Of a stretch of 64,000 nucleotides of DNA, positions 21,267-32,345 are shown in pieces. Where the stretch lies: NCBI RefSeq assembly GCF_000001735.4, contig NC_003075.7, forward strand, positions 4,713,001 to 4,777,000, written 5' to 3'. How positions within the stretch are numbered: position 1 is the stretch's first letter; every line of letters starts with the position of its first letter. The notes under the pieces are model-generated. The model saw nothing but the letters and a program-made list of their open reading frames with translations, searched no databases and was not told the origin of the DNA. Origin of the DNA: Arabidopsis thaliana. Lineage: Eukaryota > Streptophyta > Magnoliopsida > Brassicales > Brassicaceae. A program made the translations under genes and the position numbers.

Positions 21267-22918
21267 TTAAACATAAAACTTCTTCACATTGACCACGTTC
21301 CAAGGACGCTGGATTGGCCTATCTTCTAAGTCCTTTAACCTATAAACACCATTCCAAACCACTTCTGTAATAATGTAAGGTCCTTCCCAAATAATGCCGA
21401 GCTTTCCTACTCCTTTTTCCTTTATATTGTCAAAGACTCGTTTCAACACATAATCTCCTACAAAGAAGGCCTACTTTTGATCTTGGCCTCATCATATCGA
21501 GCTGTTGCCTGCTGGTAATTTTGAATCCGAATTACAGCTTGATCTCGCCTTTCATTGATGGCATCTAGCAATCATCAAGCATTGCTGAATTCTCTTCTTC
21601 ATTCAAAGGTGCTTCTGTTCGGCAAAGTCCGGGCACGTTGAGTTTGGTCGGAACTACTGCCTCCATCTCATACACTAAAGAAAATGGAGTCTCCCCAGTA
21701 GAACACCTAGGAGTCGTGCGGTAAGCCCACAAGACAGGTTGGAGCTCATTGTACCATCCCCCCTTCAAATGGTTCAGGTGATTTTTAAGATTGCTTAGGA
21801 TTGTCTTATTTGCAGCTTCAGCTTGACCATTTCCTTGTGGATACCGCGGGGTGGAGTAACTGACTAAAGAAAATGGAGTCTCCCCAGTAGAACACCTAGG
21901 AGTCGTGCGGTAAGCCCACAAGACAGGTTGGAGCTCATTGTACCATCCCCCCTTCAAATGGTTCATGTGATTTTTAAGATTGCTTAGGATTGTCTTATTT
22001 GCAGCTTCAGCTTGACCATTTCCTTGTGGATACCGCGGGGTGGAGTAACTGACTTTGATTCTCCAATCCGAACAAAAAGCTTCGAATTCGTGCGAAATGA
22101 ACTGTGGTCTGTTGTTAGTGACTATCTCGTATCGGACGCCATGCCGACATATGATATTCTTCCAAATGAAAGTTTCACCGCTGAATCCTTGATATTCACA
22201 TATGCCTCTGCCTCGATCCACTTCGAGAAGTAATCCGTCAAAACCAAGAGATATTGTATGCCACGAGTTGACATGTGCAATGGTCCAATGATATCCATCG
22301 ATCATCTCATGAACGGGTACGGGGCAGAGATGGAAGAAAATAACTCTGAAGGTTGATGGATTAAAGGTGAGTGGGGTTGACAATGCTTGCATCTCTGGGC
22401 AAACTTAACACAATCCATAATCACAGTGGGCCAATAGTACCCCATTCTTATAATCTTGAAAGCCATAGCCTTTCCCGGCGAATGACTCCCGCACAGCCCT
22501 TCATGCACTTCGCTCATGACAATTTCGAGAACGGGTCCAAAAATGCATAGAACGTAAGGGTCGCTGACACCTTGATTATATAATGCATTCTTTGAAAGAC
22601 CAAACTTTGCGCTAACGATTCTCATTTTCCTTGCTTGCCACTTGTTTTTTGGGAGCTTGCCCGTCACAATGTTGTGCTTTATTGGCTCCCTCCAATCAGC
22701 CCCCCCCCCAATCTTTAGTCGTAATTATCGATTTCATGAAATATTTGTGGCTCTGGTTCAAGATGCTCGTTCAAGTATATCCTCTTCGACAAGTGGCTCA
22801 GCCTTTATAACCGTTTCTGGAATTACGTCTTCTACCAGGATAACAGGCTCTTCCCCGCTGCTTTCATCGGGTGCTTCATTAGTGTTTGGACTTTTTGCTT
22901 TCCTTCTTTTGACGGGTG
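21267..22918 (-). pseudogene. Tat-2 integrase and preceding linker
   Basis: From the right: a linker with a Pro/Glu-rich part and the [14 protein letters not shown] block; the zinc-binding region [13 protein letters not shown] to RCKHCQ; an altered first catalytic block; D in IVTNNRPQF, where the usual residue is Asp (here Asn); E in NGQAEAANK, present twice because of a 189-bp tandem duplication; and the C-terminal [20 protein letters not shown] ending NVKKFYV. Frame changes occur near 22300-22390 and 21450-21565. The Asp to Asn change and the duplication make an active integrase very unlikely. Confidence 0.85.
21674..22051 (-). repeat. 189-bp in-frame tandem duplication in the Tat-2 integrase
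   Basis: Copies at 21674-21862 and 21863-22051 are identical except for one base (GTTCAGGTG versus GTTCATGTG, Leu/Met). The length is exactly 63 codons. The unit spans from [19 protein letters not shown] to [14 protein letters not shown], so it contains the catalytic Glu helix. Confidence 0.95.
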
Positions 22919-22923
22919 GTAAT

Positions 22924-24035
22924 TGATATGGTTCAAATTGCCTTAAACCTACTCTCTAGAAAAGAGATCGGTTGCAGTATTTAGGGTCGAATTTCCTCAA
23001 AGTTCTTTTGTTCACACAATGAATCAAATGTCAAGATTAAGCTAGCATAGAATGATTGAAATAAAAAGTAAACAAAGTAAGAAGACAGCAGATTGAAGGT
23101 TGTGTAACGATTAAATAAAGAGATAGGAGTAGGGTACTCTCAGGAAACTATTGGTTAGTAGATCTAATGATAGCTAGGGTGTTATTGAACCATTCTTAAA
23201 CTCAAACTCTAATTATGGAATAACCGGTGACGTTCCGCAAAACTCCCTATGCCTATAGTTAAGAATAACCGGAGAAGTCGAGAGATCTTTAACTTAAACA
23301 TGCATTCTAAGCTATAAACCAGACTCATCAAATAATAATCCAACTACATATACCTATGGCAGGTATATCTATTGTTTGGCAAAATCTAGTTAATTATTCT
23401 AAATCTAGCATTAAGAACAATTAAAGATGAAGAATTCTATAGATAATCTAGCAAGGGGGGCAAATCTATTAAACCATATGAATCCTTAATGAGAAACCCT
23501 ATTCCTAACAGGAAAACTACTCAGACATAGTGATTGAAACAAGCAACATAACTGAGTAAGATAGCATAAACACAGCAAATTAGATTAGAGTATGAAAGGA
23601 TTTGTTCACTCTATTGGGAACTGAATGAATCTCTGAAAATAGGGATGAAGAGCTTATGTCTCTCTGGAATGGTAGAAAAGAACTTAGGTCTAAACAAGGA
23701 CCTCTAAAACTATATATATGCCCTATAAAACGTTCAGAGACCAATAATGCAAATAGGGAAGTCTTTTGGGGCAAATTTGCACTTTTATAAACTTGTAAAC
23801 GTCATGGACTTTGCTTCCAGGAGTGTGTCTATCCACACTCTCTCTGAATCTGGAACTGAAATCGTCCTTAGCTTCCTTCCCCTTAGCTTTTGTTCCAAAA
23901 TGTCTCCTCATTTCCATTGTTGTCCCTCCTCACATAATACCTGAAAATACTCTAAAAAGACTCGAGAAATAACGAAAAGATTCAAAATCCTAAATCTAAA
24001 ACATAGATAAAATCAGTGAAAACAGGGTTATATCA
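22924..24035 (-). repeat. 3' LTR of element B
   Basis: Starts TGATATGGTTCAAATTGCC and ends GGGTTATATCA on the plus strand; 1112 bp. A minus-strand TATATATA lies near 23709-23716. It aligns along its length with the right LTR but lacks about 50 bp near 23320 and about 25 bp near 23815, the latter holding a GTGTCGATCGACAC palindrome in the other copy. The short frames inside are mirrored in the other LTR and are not genes. Confidence 0.9.
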
Positions 24036-25552
24036 ACTTCCCTAGACTTAGCTTTTGCTTGCCCTCAAGCAAAACACAAAAGCAGAACCCGTGGAAGAGG
24101 TTTTGAGAACAAAGGAACTCCCAACATTCTCTAGCATATTGCCATGATCATCCAAACTAAATCCATATGCCTAAAAAGTCTAATCAAATCCTAACCAACA
24201 TGTACTTCCCTCCAACCTTACACAACATTATCGATTCCATACCGAAGTTCCACAACTATATCCAGCAGGCTTTCATCGCTGGGTCACATCAAACAATCTA
24301 ACATTCAAGATCCTTCTAGACTCATTCATGTACTATACCATGATAAATCGACCATTCTCTTAAAAAAAAATTATTCGGTGTTCTTTTTCTCCCAGACTTA
24401 TTCTTTTTAGATAATAAACAAAGGGGAACTTGCATACTGGATCGACACCTCAACATTTTTCCAACCTTTATAATTGATCATTCCAAATTATGAATAATAA
24501 TGGGGTCATAGGAAACATTCCTACCCCTATACACTATCTGAAAAACCCTGTCAATCTCTCATATTTTTTATAAGGGGAGTGGAACAGTATCTTTATCACA
24601 TTCGGTCTCTATATCAGGTATGAACAAGGAGTCAAGATTTATGAATACTAACCGTTTGAAAAGGTAAAAGGAAGAGCAGTGAGAGTAGCTCCAACCTTAG
24701 TGGTTGTGTTGGAAACTAGGATATCCTCAAGTCAATTGGTTTGCCATATAGATTTTCTAATAGTCGGATTGAGTCGAACCTGCAGCATTCATCAACCAGA
24801 CAATAATCAAGAAAAATATAGATCATGATTCGTAACTAAACTTAATAAACGTTTTTTCTTTTTTAAATGAAAAGAAATGACTCAATAAACTGAAAAACAA
24901 AAAATAATAAGAATCAAAAATAAAAGCATAATTAGTAAGAACATCCCCCAGACTTAAACGAGACTGTCTCCAGTGATATTCAAATCCGAAAAAGCAGAAA
25001 TAATAAATAAAAAGAAAAAGAAAATAGAAGAAAGGAAAAGAAAAATTAAACTAGTGGGTTGCCTCCCACTAAGCGCTTGTTTTGAGTCAATAGTTTGACT
25101 TGGCGGAGTTCAGGATGTGGGTGGAGTGGTGGAGGATTTCTGCTGCATCCTTGCCTTCCAAGGGGGTGTGTAAATTGATCTAGTCTGGGTAGCTGCAGGT
25201 GTTGATCGACAAAGATGGTTGTGTCGGTCGACACTCTCCTCGTTTCCTGCAAGAATAACAGAAGAAACAAGCTATCGAGGAACTCGAGGCTTGTTAACTA
25301 GTGAAGCAGACTTCGAAAAATCTAGAGAATTAATCGAAGGTGAAATAGGAAAAGGGATAGAGGAGAACTTATCACAAAGATCCGCAATGGGTGTGAGTTG
25401 AGAGAGTTCGTAGAATCCTCTATCACTGAAACCCGAGGGTATCGATCGAGAAGAGGGGTGGTGTCGATGGACACTGTTGCTCTACAACTCCCATTTGCGA
25501 GCTTAGGTTAATGGAGCGTTGTAGGTGGCTTTGTTTTGGGACTCTAAGCAGT
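24036..25552 (-). other. 3' noncoding region of element B with two polypurine-like tracts
   Basis: On the minus strand TAAGTCTAGGGAAGT touches the 3' LTR (24036-24050). It is preceded by the hairpin TTGCTTGAGGGCAAGCAA (complement of about 24056-24073). A second tract, TAAGTCTGGGGGA, lies at 24944-24956. Between them the DNA is AT-rich without coding frames. GTGTCGRTCGACAC words occur at about 25203-25236 and 25440-25470. Athila elements normally carry pol and an envelope-position ORF before this region; neither is present. Confidence 0.65.
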
Positions 25553-28058
25553 CTAAGGAGATGTTTCATGGCTGGAGGCAATGCTACTGATAGGCATAGT
25601 GAACTTTGAACTATCCATGCCAAATTCCATCTCCAAATCACAAATGTTGAGAGAGATCCTACCTTTCTTCACATCGATCCTAGCACCAGCTGTAGCTAGG
25701 AAAGCTCTTCCAAGGATAAGAGGATCCTTGGGCTCGTTATTGTAGTCCCGGACCATAAATTCAGCAGGGATTAAACAATTACCAACCTTAAAAGGAACTC
25801 CTCAAGGATTCGTTCAGGGATGCGTTTGGAGCGATCCGCAAAAAGGAGAGTGATTTTAGTCGGCTTGTAGTTAGTCATGCCTAATCTCTTAGCAACAGAC
25901 TTAGGCATGCAGTTGATACTTGATCCCCGATCACACAAGGAATTTATGAACCTGCTAGTGGAGTTAGAGCAATCAAGAACAAATCTACCTAGATATGGAG
26001 CTTCTCAGTGGTCTAATCTAGAGTGATGGTGCAGATGTACTCAGCAATGTCCACCCTCTATGTGTTTTCTTTCTTGGCTTTAGGTAGCATCATGGCACTG
26101 ATATCCCTTGTCAGCAGTTTAGCTTCCTCATAGCTAATTCCATTGTCAACAAGGCGCTTGACATACCTGTTGAGTGGAGCAGAGGATGTCTCAGAAGTAT
26201 CCTTAGGAAGTGAGGTGAGGATCTTTTCCATGATGGTTGTGCACTTAGCAGCATGAATCTCCTGCTTAGAACAACGCTTCTTTGGATAAGGAACAGGAGG
26301 AGTGTAGGCAGATTCGGGCTGCATCGGGATTCTCACCTCATATGGTGCAGTCCGGACCCAATGTCGATCGACACCTTCGTATGGAATCGTCTTAGAAAAT
26401 AGTGTTCCATAGGGTGTCGATCGACACTAGTAGGTGTCGGTCGACACCAGCTCTGCAGCTGTGAGCTCCAACTCGTCTTCAGTGTCCAATTCCTCCCACT
26501 CATCATCTCCATATCTGACCAAGATGACATTACAGCTCTTCCTAGAGTTAGCATCAAGGTTTCAAGGAAGAAAAACTTCTTGTCGCTTGATGGATTGTGC
26601 AGTTTGAGCTACCTATACATCTAGTTTCTTTATGTGAGAGCTCAGATTGTCGATTTTCCCATTAAGATCTGAGTAGACAGCATGAAACTTGCCATCAAAC
26701 TCAGCAACAAGCATGGATTCCATTCAGCTCTCTTATGAGGGTGGAGGGGGGCCTGGTAAGTTGAATTACCATTAGTCCTCTTGAAGTTGCTCTAAAGAAA
26801 TGTCTACTGGAACGCAGGCTTTGAAGTGTAGTTCGAGGAACTCTAGTTCCCTGTAAACCTGTTGCCACTAAAGTTGCCCTGTGGCTGCCCAAACTTTCTA
26901 TAGCCTTGTCCATCTAGGTAGAAGACTCTCTCTTCAGACTCAGTTTCAGGCTCAATGGTCTCATCCTCAGCTGCAAAGGGGACATGCTTCTTCCCTATAA
27001 GCAAGTTGTGAACCGAATCCAGCTTAGCATGTACCTCTGCCATCTGATTTCCTGAAACATCACCAGCAATCTTCTTCCTCTCAAAGTCAGCATTCTTAGT
27101 ATTGTTGCTGCAAGCAAGATTCTCTATCATAGCGGTAGCATCAGCCGGATCACGTGTGTTGAAATTACCATTGCTCCTTACATCTAGAGCCATCTGGTAT
27201 CTCCAACCAACTCCTCTAAACAGGTACCCAAAAGTTGTACCTCACTAAAACCGTGATGCGGGAAGTCATGTTGATATTCCTTGAATCTAACCCATGCTGC
27301 TTTGAAAGCCTCAGCTAGATCTTGGGTGAAGGTAGACAGCTTGTTTCCGAGCTCCTTAGACTTAGCATCATCATTGAAATTGTTCAAGAAAGCTATCTTG
27401 ATGCTTCTCCAAATCTTGAGGGAACCTGCTTTTAGTTGTTTTAGCCAAGAAGCGATTTCCCTAGCAAGTGAATAAGGGAAGAGCTTCCACAGTAGATAGT
27501 TAGTTCTCTTAGACTCCATTAGCTCTGATGCTCAAAACGAGTTCCTCAAAACGAGTTCCTCAAAACGCTTGATGTGGTCCATTGGCTGCTCATGAGACAA
27601 GCCATGGAAAGGATGCTGGCCAACTAAAGCAAAGTAGCCAAGCTTTAGCTCATAGTCGTTCTTCTGGAAAGGTGGGGATACAATCGCTGATCGATAATCA
27701 TAGAATAAGTCCGACATGTTGAAATCCCCAAGAGTACGATGTGGATCCGTAACAGGAGGAATAGCTATAGGAATCTGGGGTTGGTGTCGATCGACACCTC
27801 TGTTGTGTTGTTCGACACCAATCGCATCTGCGTTCTGGTCATGAAGGTGTCGATCGACACCCAGTTGGTGTCGCTCGACACCGAGCCCTGCAGCGTCTCT
27901 GACAGCTAATTGCGCATTGAGGCGCGGCTGATCCTCATTGGCGTCCTCAGGGTCGATGAGTCCATGATCATCCAATCTTTGACCAGCCTCATTTTAGGCT
28001 TGCCCATCCTCATCTCTCAAACTCCTTCCTCATCAGCTCTGATGACTCTGTTAGCCAT
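25553..28058 (-). pseudogene. Gag-protease of element B
   Basis: The ATG (complement of 28056-28058) starts MANRVIRADEE. Pieces in several frames follow: a segment with GVDRHQ repeats; the gag core HPFHGLSHEQPMDHIKRFEE, EIASWLKQLKAGSLKIWRSI and AWVRFKEYQHDFPHHGFSE; a linker with VSGNQMAEVHAKLDSVHNLL; and a retroviral-type protease. The protease reads CDRGSSINCMP near 25930, where Athila usually has CDLGASVS. It ends with DPLILGRAFLATAGARIDV near 25700. Many stops and frame changes. The GVDRHQ repeats are the translation of the GTGTCGATCGACAC palindromes. Confidence 0.8.
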
Positions 28059-28271
28059 TGCTAATCTCTGAATTTTGCTGTTGGTACGTTCGAGTTTTCC
28101 CAAGTTAAGAACTGACAAGTTGATCAACTCCTTCTATTGTGTGCTCTTTGTTTGCCTAGACATACACCTGAAACACAGAAAAGAAGAAAACAAGAAACGC
28201 GTGAGTAACAAAATAAAAGTAAAAACTAGACGAAATCTCTAAACTAAACTCAATGGTGATTACCAAGAACT

Positions 28272-28286
28272 TTGGCAACTGCGCCA
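28272..28286 (-). promoter_or_regulatory. Primer-binding site of element B
   Basis: Minus strand TGGCGCAGTTGCCAA, four bases from the 5' LTR end. It matches the tRNA-Asp complement TGGCGCCGTTGCC at all but one of 13 positions. Confidence 0.8.
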
Positions 28287-28290
28287 AATT

Positions 28291-29481
28291 TGATATGGTT
28301 CAAATTGCCTTAAACCTACTCTTTCCAAAAAGAGATCGGGTTCAGTATTTAAGGGTCGAATTTCCTCAAAGTTCTTTTGTTCATACAATGAATCAAATGT
28401 CAAGATTAAGCTAGCATGAAATGATTGAAATAAAAAGTAAACAAAGTAAGAAGACAGCAGATTGAAGGTTGTGTAACGATTAAATAAAGAGATAGGAGTA
28501 GGGTATTCTCAGGAAACTATTGGTTAGTACATCTAATGATAGCTAGGTTGTTATCGAACCATTCTTAAACTCAAACTCTAATTATGGAATAACCAGTGAC
28601 ATTCCGCAAAACTCCCTATGCCTATAGTTAAGAATAACCGGAGAAGCCGAGAGATCTTCAACTTAAACATGCATTCTAAACGAGTTCGATTGTTCACCTT
28701 AGTAGATAGGCCGATTCTTATTACACAACTATAAACCAGGCTCATCAAATAATAATCCATCTACATATACCTATTGCAGGTATATCTATTGTTTAGATTC
28801 AAGATCTAGTTAATTACTCTAGATCTAGCATTAAGAACAATTAAAGATGAACAATTCTAAAGATAACCTAGCAAGGGGAGCGAATATACTAAACCATATG
28901 AATCCCTAATGAGAAACCCTATTCCTAACAGGCAAACTACTCAGACATATTGATTGAAACAAGCAACATAATTAAGTAAGAAAGCATAAACACAGAAAAT
29001 AAGATTAGAGTATGAAAGGATCTCTTCACTCTATTGGGAATTGAATGAATCTCTGAAAATAGGGATGAATAGCTTATGTCTCTTTGGAAATTTGGTAGAA
29101 AATAACTTAGGTCTAAACAATGACCTCTAAATCTATATATATGTCTTATAAAACATTCAGGGACTAATAATGCAAATAGGGAAGTCTTTTGGGGCAAATT
29201 TGCACTTTTATAAACTTGTAAACGTCATGGTCTTTACTAGGCCGAAACTGGTGTCGATCGACACCAGGAGTGTGTAGATGGACACTCTCTCTGAATATGG
29301 AACTGAAATCATCCTTAGCTTCCTTCTCCTTAGCTTTTGCTCCAAAATGTCTCCTCATTTCCATTGTTGTCCCTCCTCATAGAATACCTGAAAAGACTCT
29401 AAAAAGACTCGAGAAATAACTAAAAGACTCAAAATCCTAAATCTAAAACATAGATAAATCAGTAAAAACAGTGTTATATCA
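28291..29481 (-). repeat. 5' LTR of element B
   Basis: Starts TGATATGGTTCAAATTGCC and ends AGTGTTATATCA; 1191 bp. It abuts the primer site on its left, so it is the 5' LTR. A minus-strand TATATATA is near 29133-29140. It retains the palindrome GGTGTCGATCGACACC at about 29252-29267, absent from the partner. Scattered substitutions and two indels against the partner indicate an insertion that is not very recent. Confidence 0.9.
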
Positions 29482-29483
29482 GT

Positions 29484-30421
29484 AATTCTACCATGGGCAC
29501 GTGTCGCTGCTCGAGATCTGTAATGACGAGAGTTTCCTTTTTGTCTTTAATGCTCCACTCCGAGATGCATTCGACTGGAATGATTCTTTATAACTCAGGA
29601 TCCAAAGTTGATGCTAATATGGCGAGTGCATTCGCCGGTGTATTCTCTTTTCGAGGTATTCGAACCAGTTCAAACTTCTTGAAACTTTTAGAAAGATCTT
29701 TAACTACCTCAAGATATGCTTCGATTCTTGAGTCTTTGGCCTCATAGTCTACATTGAACTGGTTAACTACTAATTGCGAGTCACAATAAGCAACCACTTC
29801 TTCAGCTCCAATTCCTTGTGCCAGCCGAAGTCGGGCAATTAAGGCTTCATACTCTGCCTCATTATTAGAAGCACTAAATAGTAGACGGAATGACTGTTCA
29901 AGAATTTCCGATGTGGGTGACTCCAACTTGATTCCCACTCCGAATCCTTGTCTTGATGAAGATCCGTCTACATGCAATTTCCAAGTCTGACTCTCCGGTT
30001 GTTCTGGCGCACCAAGTACTTAGTTCGGTTAGGAAATCAGCTAAAACCTTGGCCTTCATGCTGACTTGGCTTTTGAACTTTATATTATATTCAGTGAGCT
30101 CCACTGCCCACTTCACCAACTGTTCAGACTGACTTGGGCTGTGAAGTATTGTTCGAAGTGGCTGGTTAGTTAACTCTTCGATAGGGTGGGATTGAAAATA
30201 TAGACGTAGCTTACGGGCTGAAGTCACCACCGCAAATGTGAGCTTCTCCATCATTGTGTATCTAGTTTATGGATCTGTCATTGACTTGCTTATGTAGTAA
30301 ATCGGCTTTTGTTCGTTGTGATCCTCCCAGATTAGGACTCCACTTACTGCATGATTCGACATTGAAACGTAAAAATAGAGCCTCTCATCCAGTTCAGGTT
30401 TGGACAATACAGGTGGAGTGG
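29484..30421 (-). pseudogene. Tat-2 RNase H and archaeal-type RNase H
   Basis: Frame 30254-29898 carries the RT-linked RNase H end (KLRLYFQSHPIEELTNQPLR). Frame 29977-29588 is the second RNase H of Tat elements: HVDGSSSRQGFG (Asp), SNNEAEYEALIAR (Glu), AYCDSQLVV (Asp), and RKENTPANALA, where the last catalytic residue is normally Asp (here Asn). The coding continues to the edge of element B at 29487 and resumes beyond its other LTR. RNase H removes the RNA strand during cDNA synthesis. Confidence 0.85.
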
Positions 30422-31391
30422 TTAGGTACGCTTTAAGCTACCCAAAAGCTTCTTCACATTTCTCATCCCAAGGAATTCTTTGTTTCTTTTTAGAATTTGA
30501 TAAAACGGTAAAGACTTATCTGTTGATCTTGAGATAAAACGATTCAAATTTGCAATCCTACCAATCAATAGTTGTGCTTCTTTGAAGTGTTTTGGAGATG
30601 GCATGTTTAGAAATGCGTTGATTTGGTTCGGATTGGCTTCAATTCCCCTTTTTGTCACAATATAATCAAGGAATTCTCCGGACGGGACCCCGAAAGTACA
30701 CTTCGCCGGGTTCAGCTTCATTTGATATTGATTGAGAATTTCAAAACACTCCTCTAGATGCTTAAAATAGTCTTCTTTTTTCAACGACAGACCAACATAT
30801 CAGCTATGTAGACTTCATCATTTTTCCAAGATGCTTGTGGAACATCTTATTGACCAACCATTGATAAGTTGCTCCTGCATTTTTTAAACCAAAAAGCATT
30901 ACCTTATAACAATAAATACCTATGTCCGTGATGAATGATGTTTTTTTCTTGATCCTCAGGATTCATCATTATTTGATTATAACCCGAGAAGGCATCCATG
31001 AAAGTTAACAACTCGATTCCAACAGTAGGCTCCACGAGTCGATCTATATGCGGGAGCGGGAAGCTATCTTTTGGGCATGCTTTATTAAGGTTTGTGAAGT
31101 CGATCCACACCCTATCTTTTCCATTCTTTTTTTTACCACAATGATATTTGCCACCCACTCTGGGTACTGTACTTCTCTTATAGATCATATCATTAAAAGA
31201 TTGTCCACTTCGTCGTTTACTTCCTTCGCTCGCTCTACGCCGAGTTTTCTCCTTTTTTGTTTTACAGGCTTAAAGCTCGGATCCACGTTCAGCTCACGAC
31301 AAATTATGCTCGGATCTGCTGCTAACCACGCAAATGAGGTCTTGTTTTTCCTCAAAAGTTCTACCAAAGCTTCCTTTAATTTGCCGGTCAC
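30422..31391 (-). pseudogene. Tat-2 reverse transcriptase
   Basis: Frame 31391-31185 holds the block before RT (LNVDPSFKPVKQKRR). 31188-30904 has KDRVWIDFTNLNKACPKDSF, FPLPHIDRLV and TFMDAFSGYNQI with the first catalytic Asp. At about 30800-30830 the catalytic box reads VYIADMLV, not the usual Y-x-D-D. 30784-30422 has the thumb region LNPAKCTFGV and the RFISRSTDKSLPF connection. Frames change near 30900 and 30785. The loss of one paired Asp plus the frame changes rules out an active enzyme. Confidence 0.85.
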
Positions 31392-31520
31392 AGTAGCCCA
31401 ACCTCAAACTTTCCGATCTGGTTGGTCTTCCTCTAATATCACTTTGATCACGACATCATCCACTTTTTGCCCACTAGGAAATCTTGGAATTACTCCATTC
31501 TTCGCGAGCTTCGTTAATTG

Positions 31521-32345
31521 CTATTGGATCTTCAAACCGTGGCTACCTAGATAACAAGTCTGCGAAGCTTCTTGATCTCCTCGAATTATTTTCACTCTGT
31601 TCGGGGTTGGAAATTTGATGCATTGATGATATGTAGAGGGGACCGCCTTCATTTGATAAATCCAAGGAGTCCCAAGGATGATGTTGTAAGTTGCTGGTTT
31701 AACAAAGACAACGAAGTCGAGGATTTTTGATATCTTTCCGGCAAAAACTGGTAGCTTGATGGTTCTGAGAGACATGGCTGACTAACTTGTAACCGCCACC
31801 AAAGGAGATGGAGGTCCTAACACCTCAGCCCGACTAATCCCCATCCTTTCCAAAGTACTTAGAAAAATTAAATCCACCAAACTTCCCGTGTCGACGAGAA
31901 TTCTTGGTACTTCGTAGTTAGCAACGTCCAAAGTAATGACTAAGGCATCATCATGAGGTCTTTCGAGGTTCCGGGTTTCTTCCTCATCGAATGATATTAA
32001 AGAAACTTGAAAGTGAACTTCTTCACTTAAGCTTGCTTTAACTAAAACATTTCGCCTATGCTTATTGATAGCATTGATCGAATCTCGACAAAGTTTGGAA
32101 CCTCCAAGGATCACATTGATCTTTCCCTCTGAACTCCTTGGTTCTTCTTCGTTGGACGACCTCGGCCTTTTCACGTTAGGGTTTTGAGCTTCGGAGTTGT
32201 CCCTTGCTTCATGATATTTTTTCACGAAGTCTTCTATATTGAATTTAGAGAGATCCCCGCTTGCCCATAATTCTGCGAGATATCTTTTAAGGACACTACA
32301 GTATTTAGTCAAATGCCCAATCACTTTGTGTATGTCGCAGTACAA
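31521..32345 (-). pseudogene. Tat-2 protease region
   Basis: Frame 32345-31782 begins after gag with YCDIHKVIGHLTKYCSVLKR, a zinc-knuckle-like stretch typical of Tat gag ends. It runs through an acidic linker and reaches the aspartic protease active site ILVDTGSLVDLIFL, intact as D-T-G-S. Frame 31775-31521 continues with IKLPVFAG.. and [20 protein letters not shown], the protease flap and C-terminal part. One frame break lies between them near 31780. Confidence 0.85.

Larger units (their letters stand above)
22924..29481 (-). mobile_element. Athila-type element B, complete LTR to LTR, non-autonomous
   Basis: Two LTRs (22924-24035 and 28291-29481) with TGATAT..ATATCA ends bound an internal region holding a tRNA-Asp-like primer site at the right, gag-protease (28058-25553) and a noncoding 3' part with polypurine tracts. 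It is flanked by a perfect target duplication, GTAAT at 22919-22923 and 29482-29486. RT, RNase H and integrase are absent, so it would need another element for mobility. It sits between the archaeal RNase H and integrase of Tat-2, whose coding sequence resumes on the other side. Confidence 0.9.
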
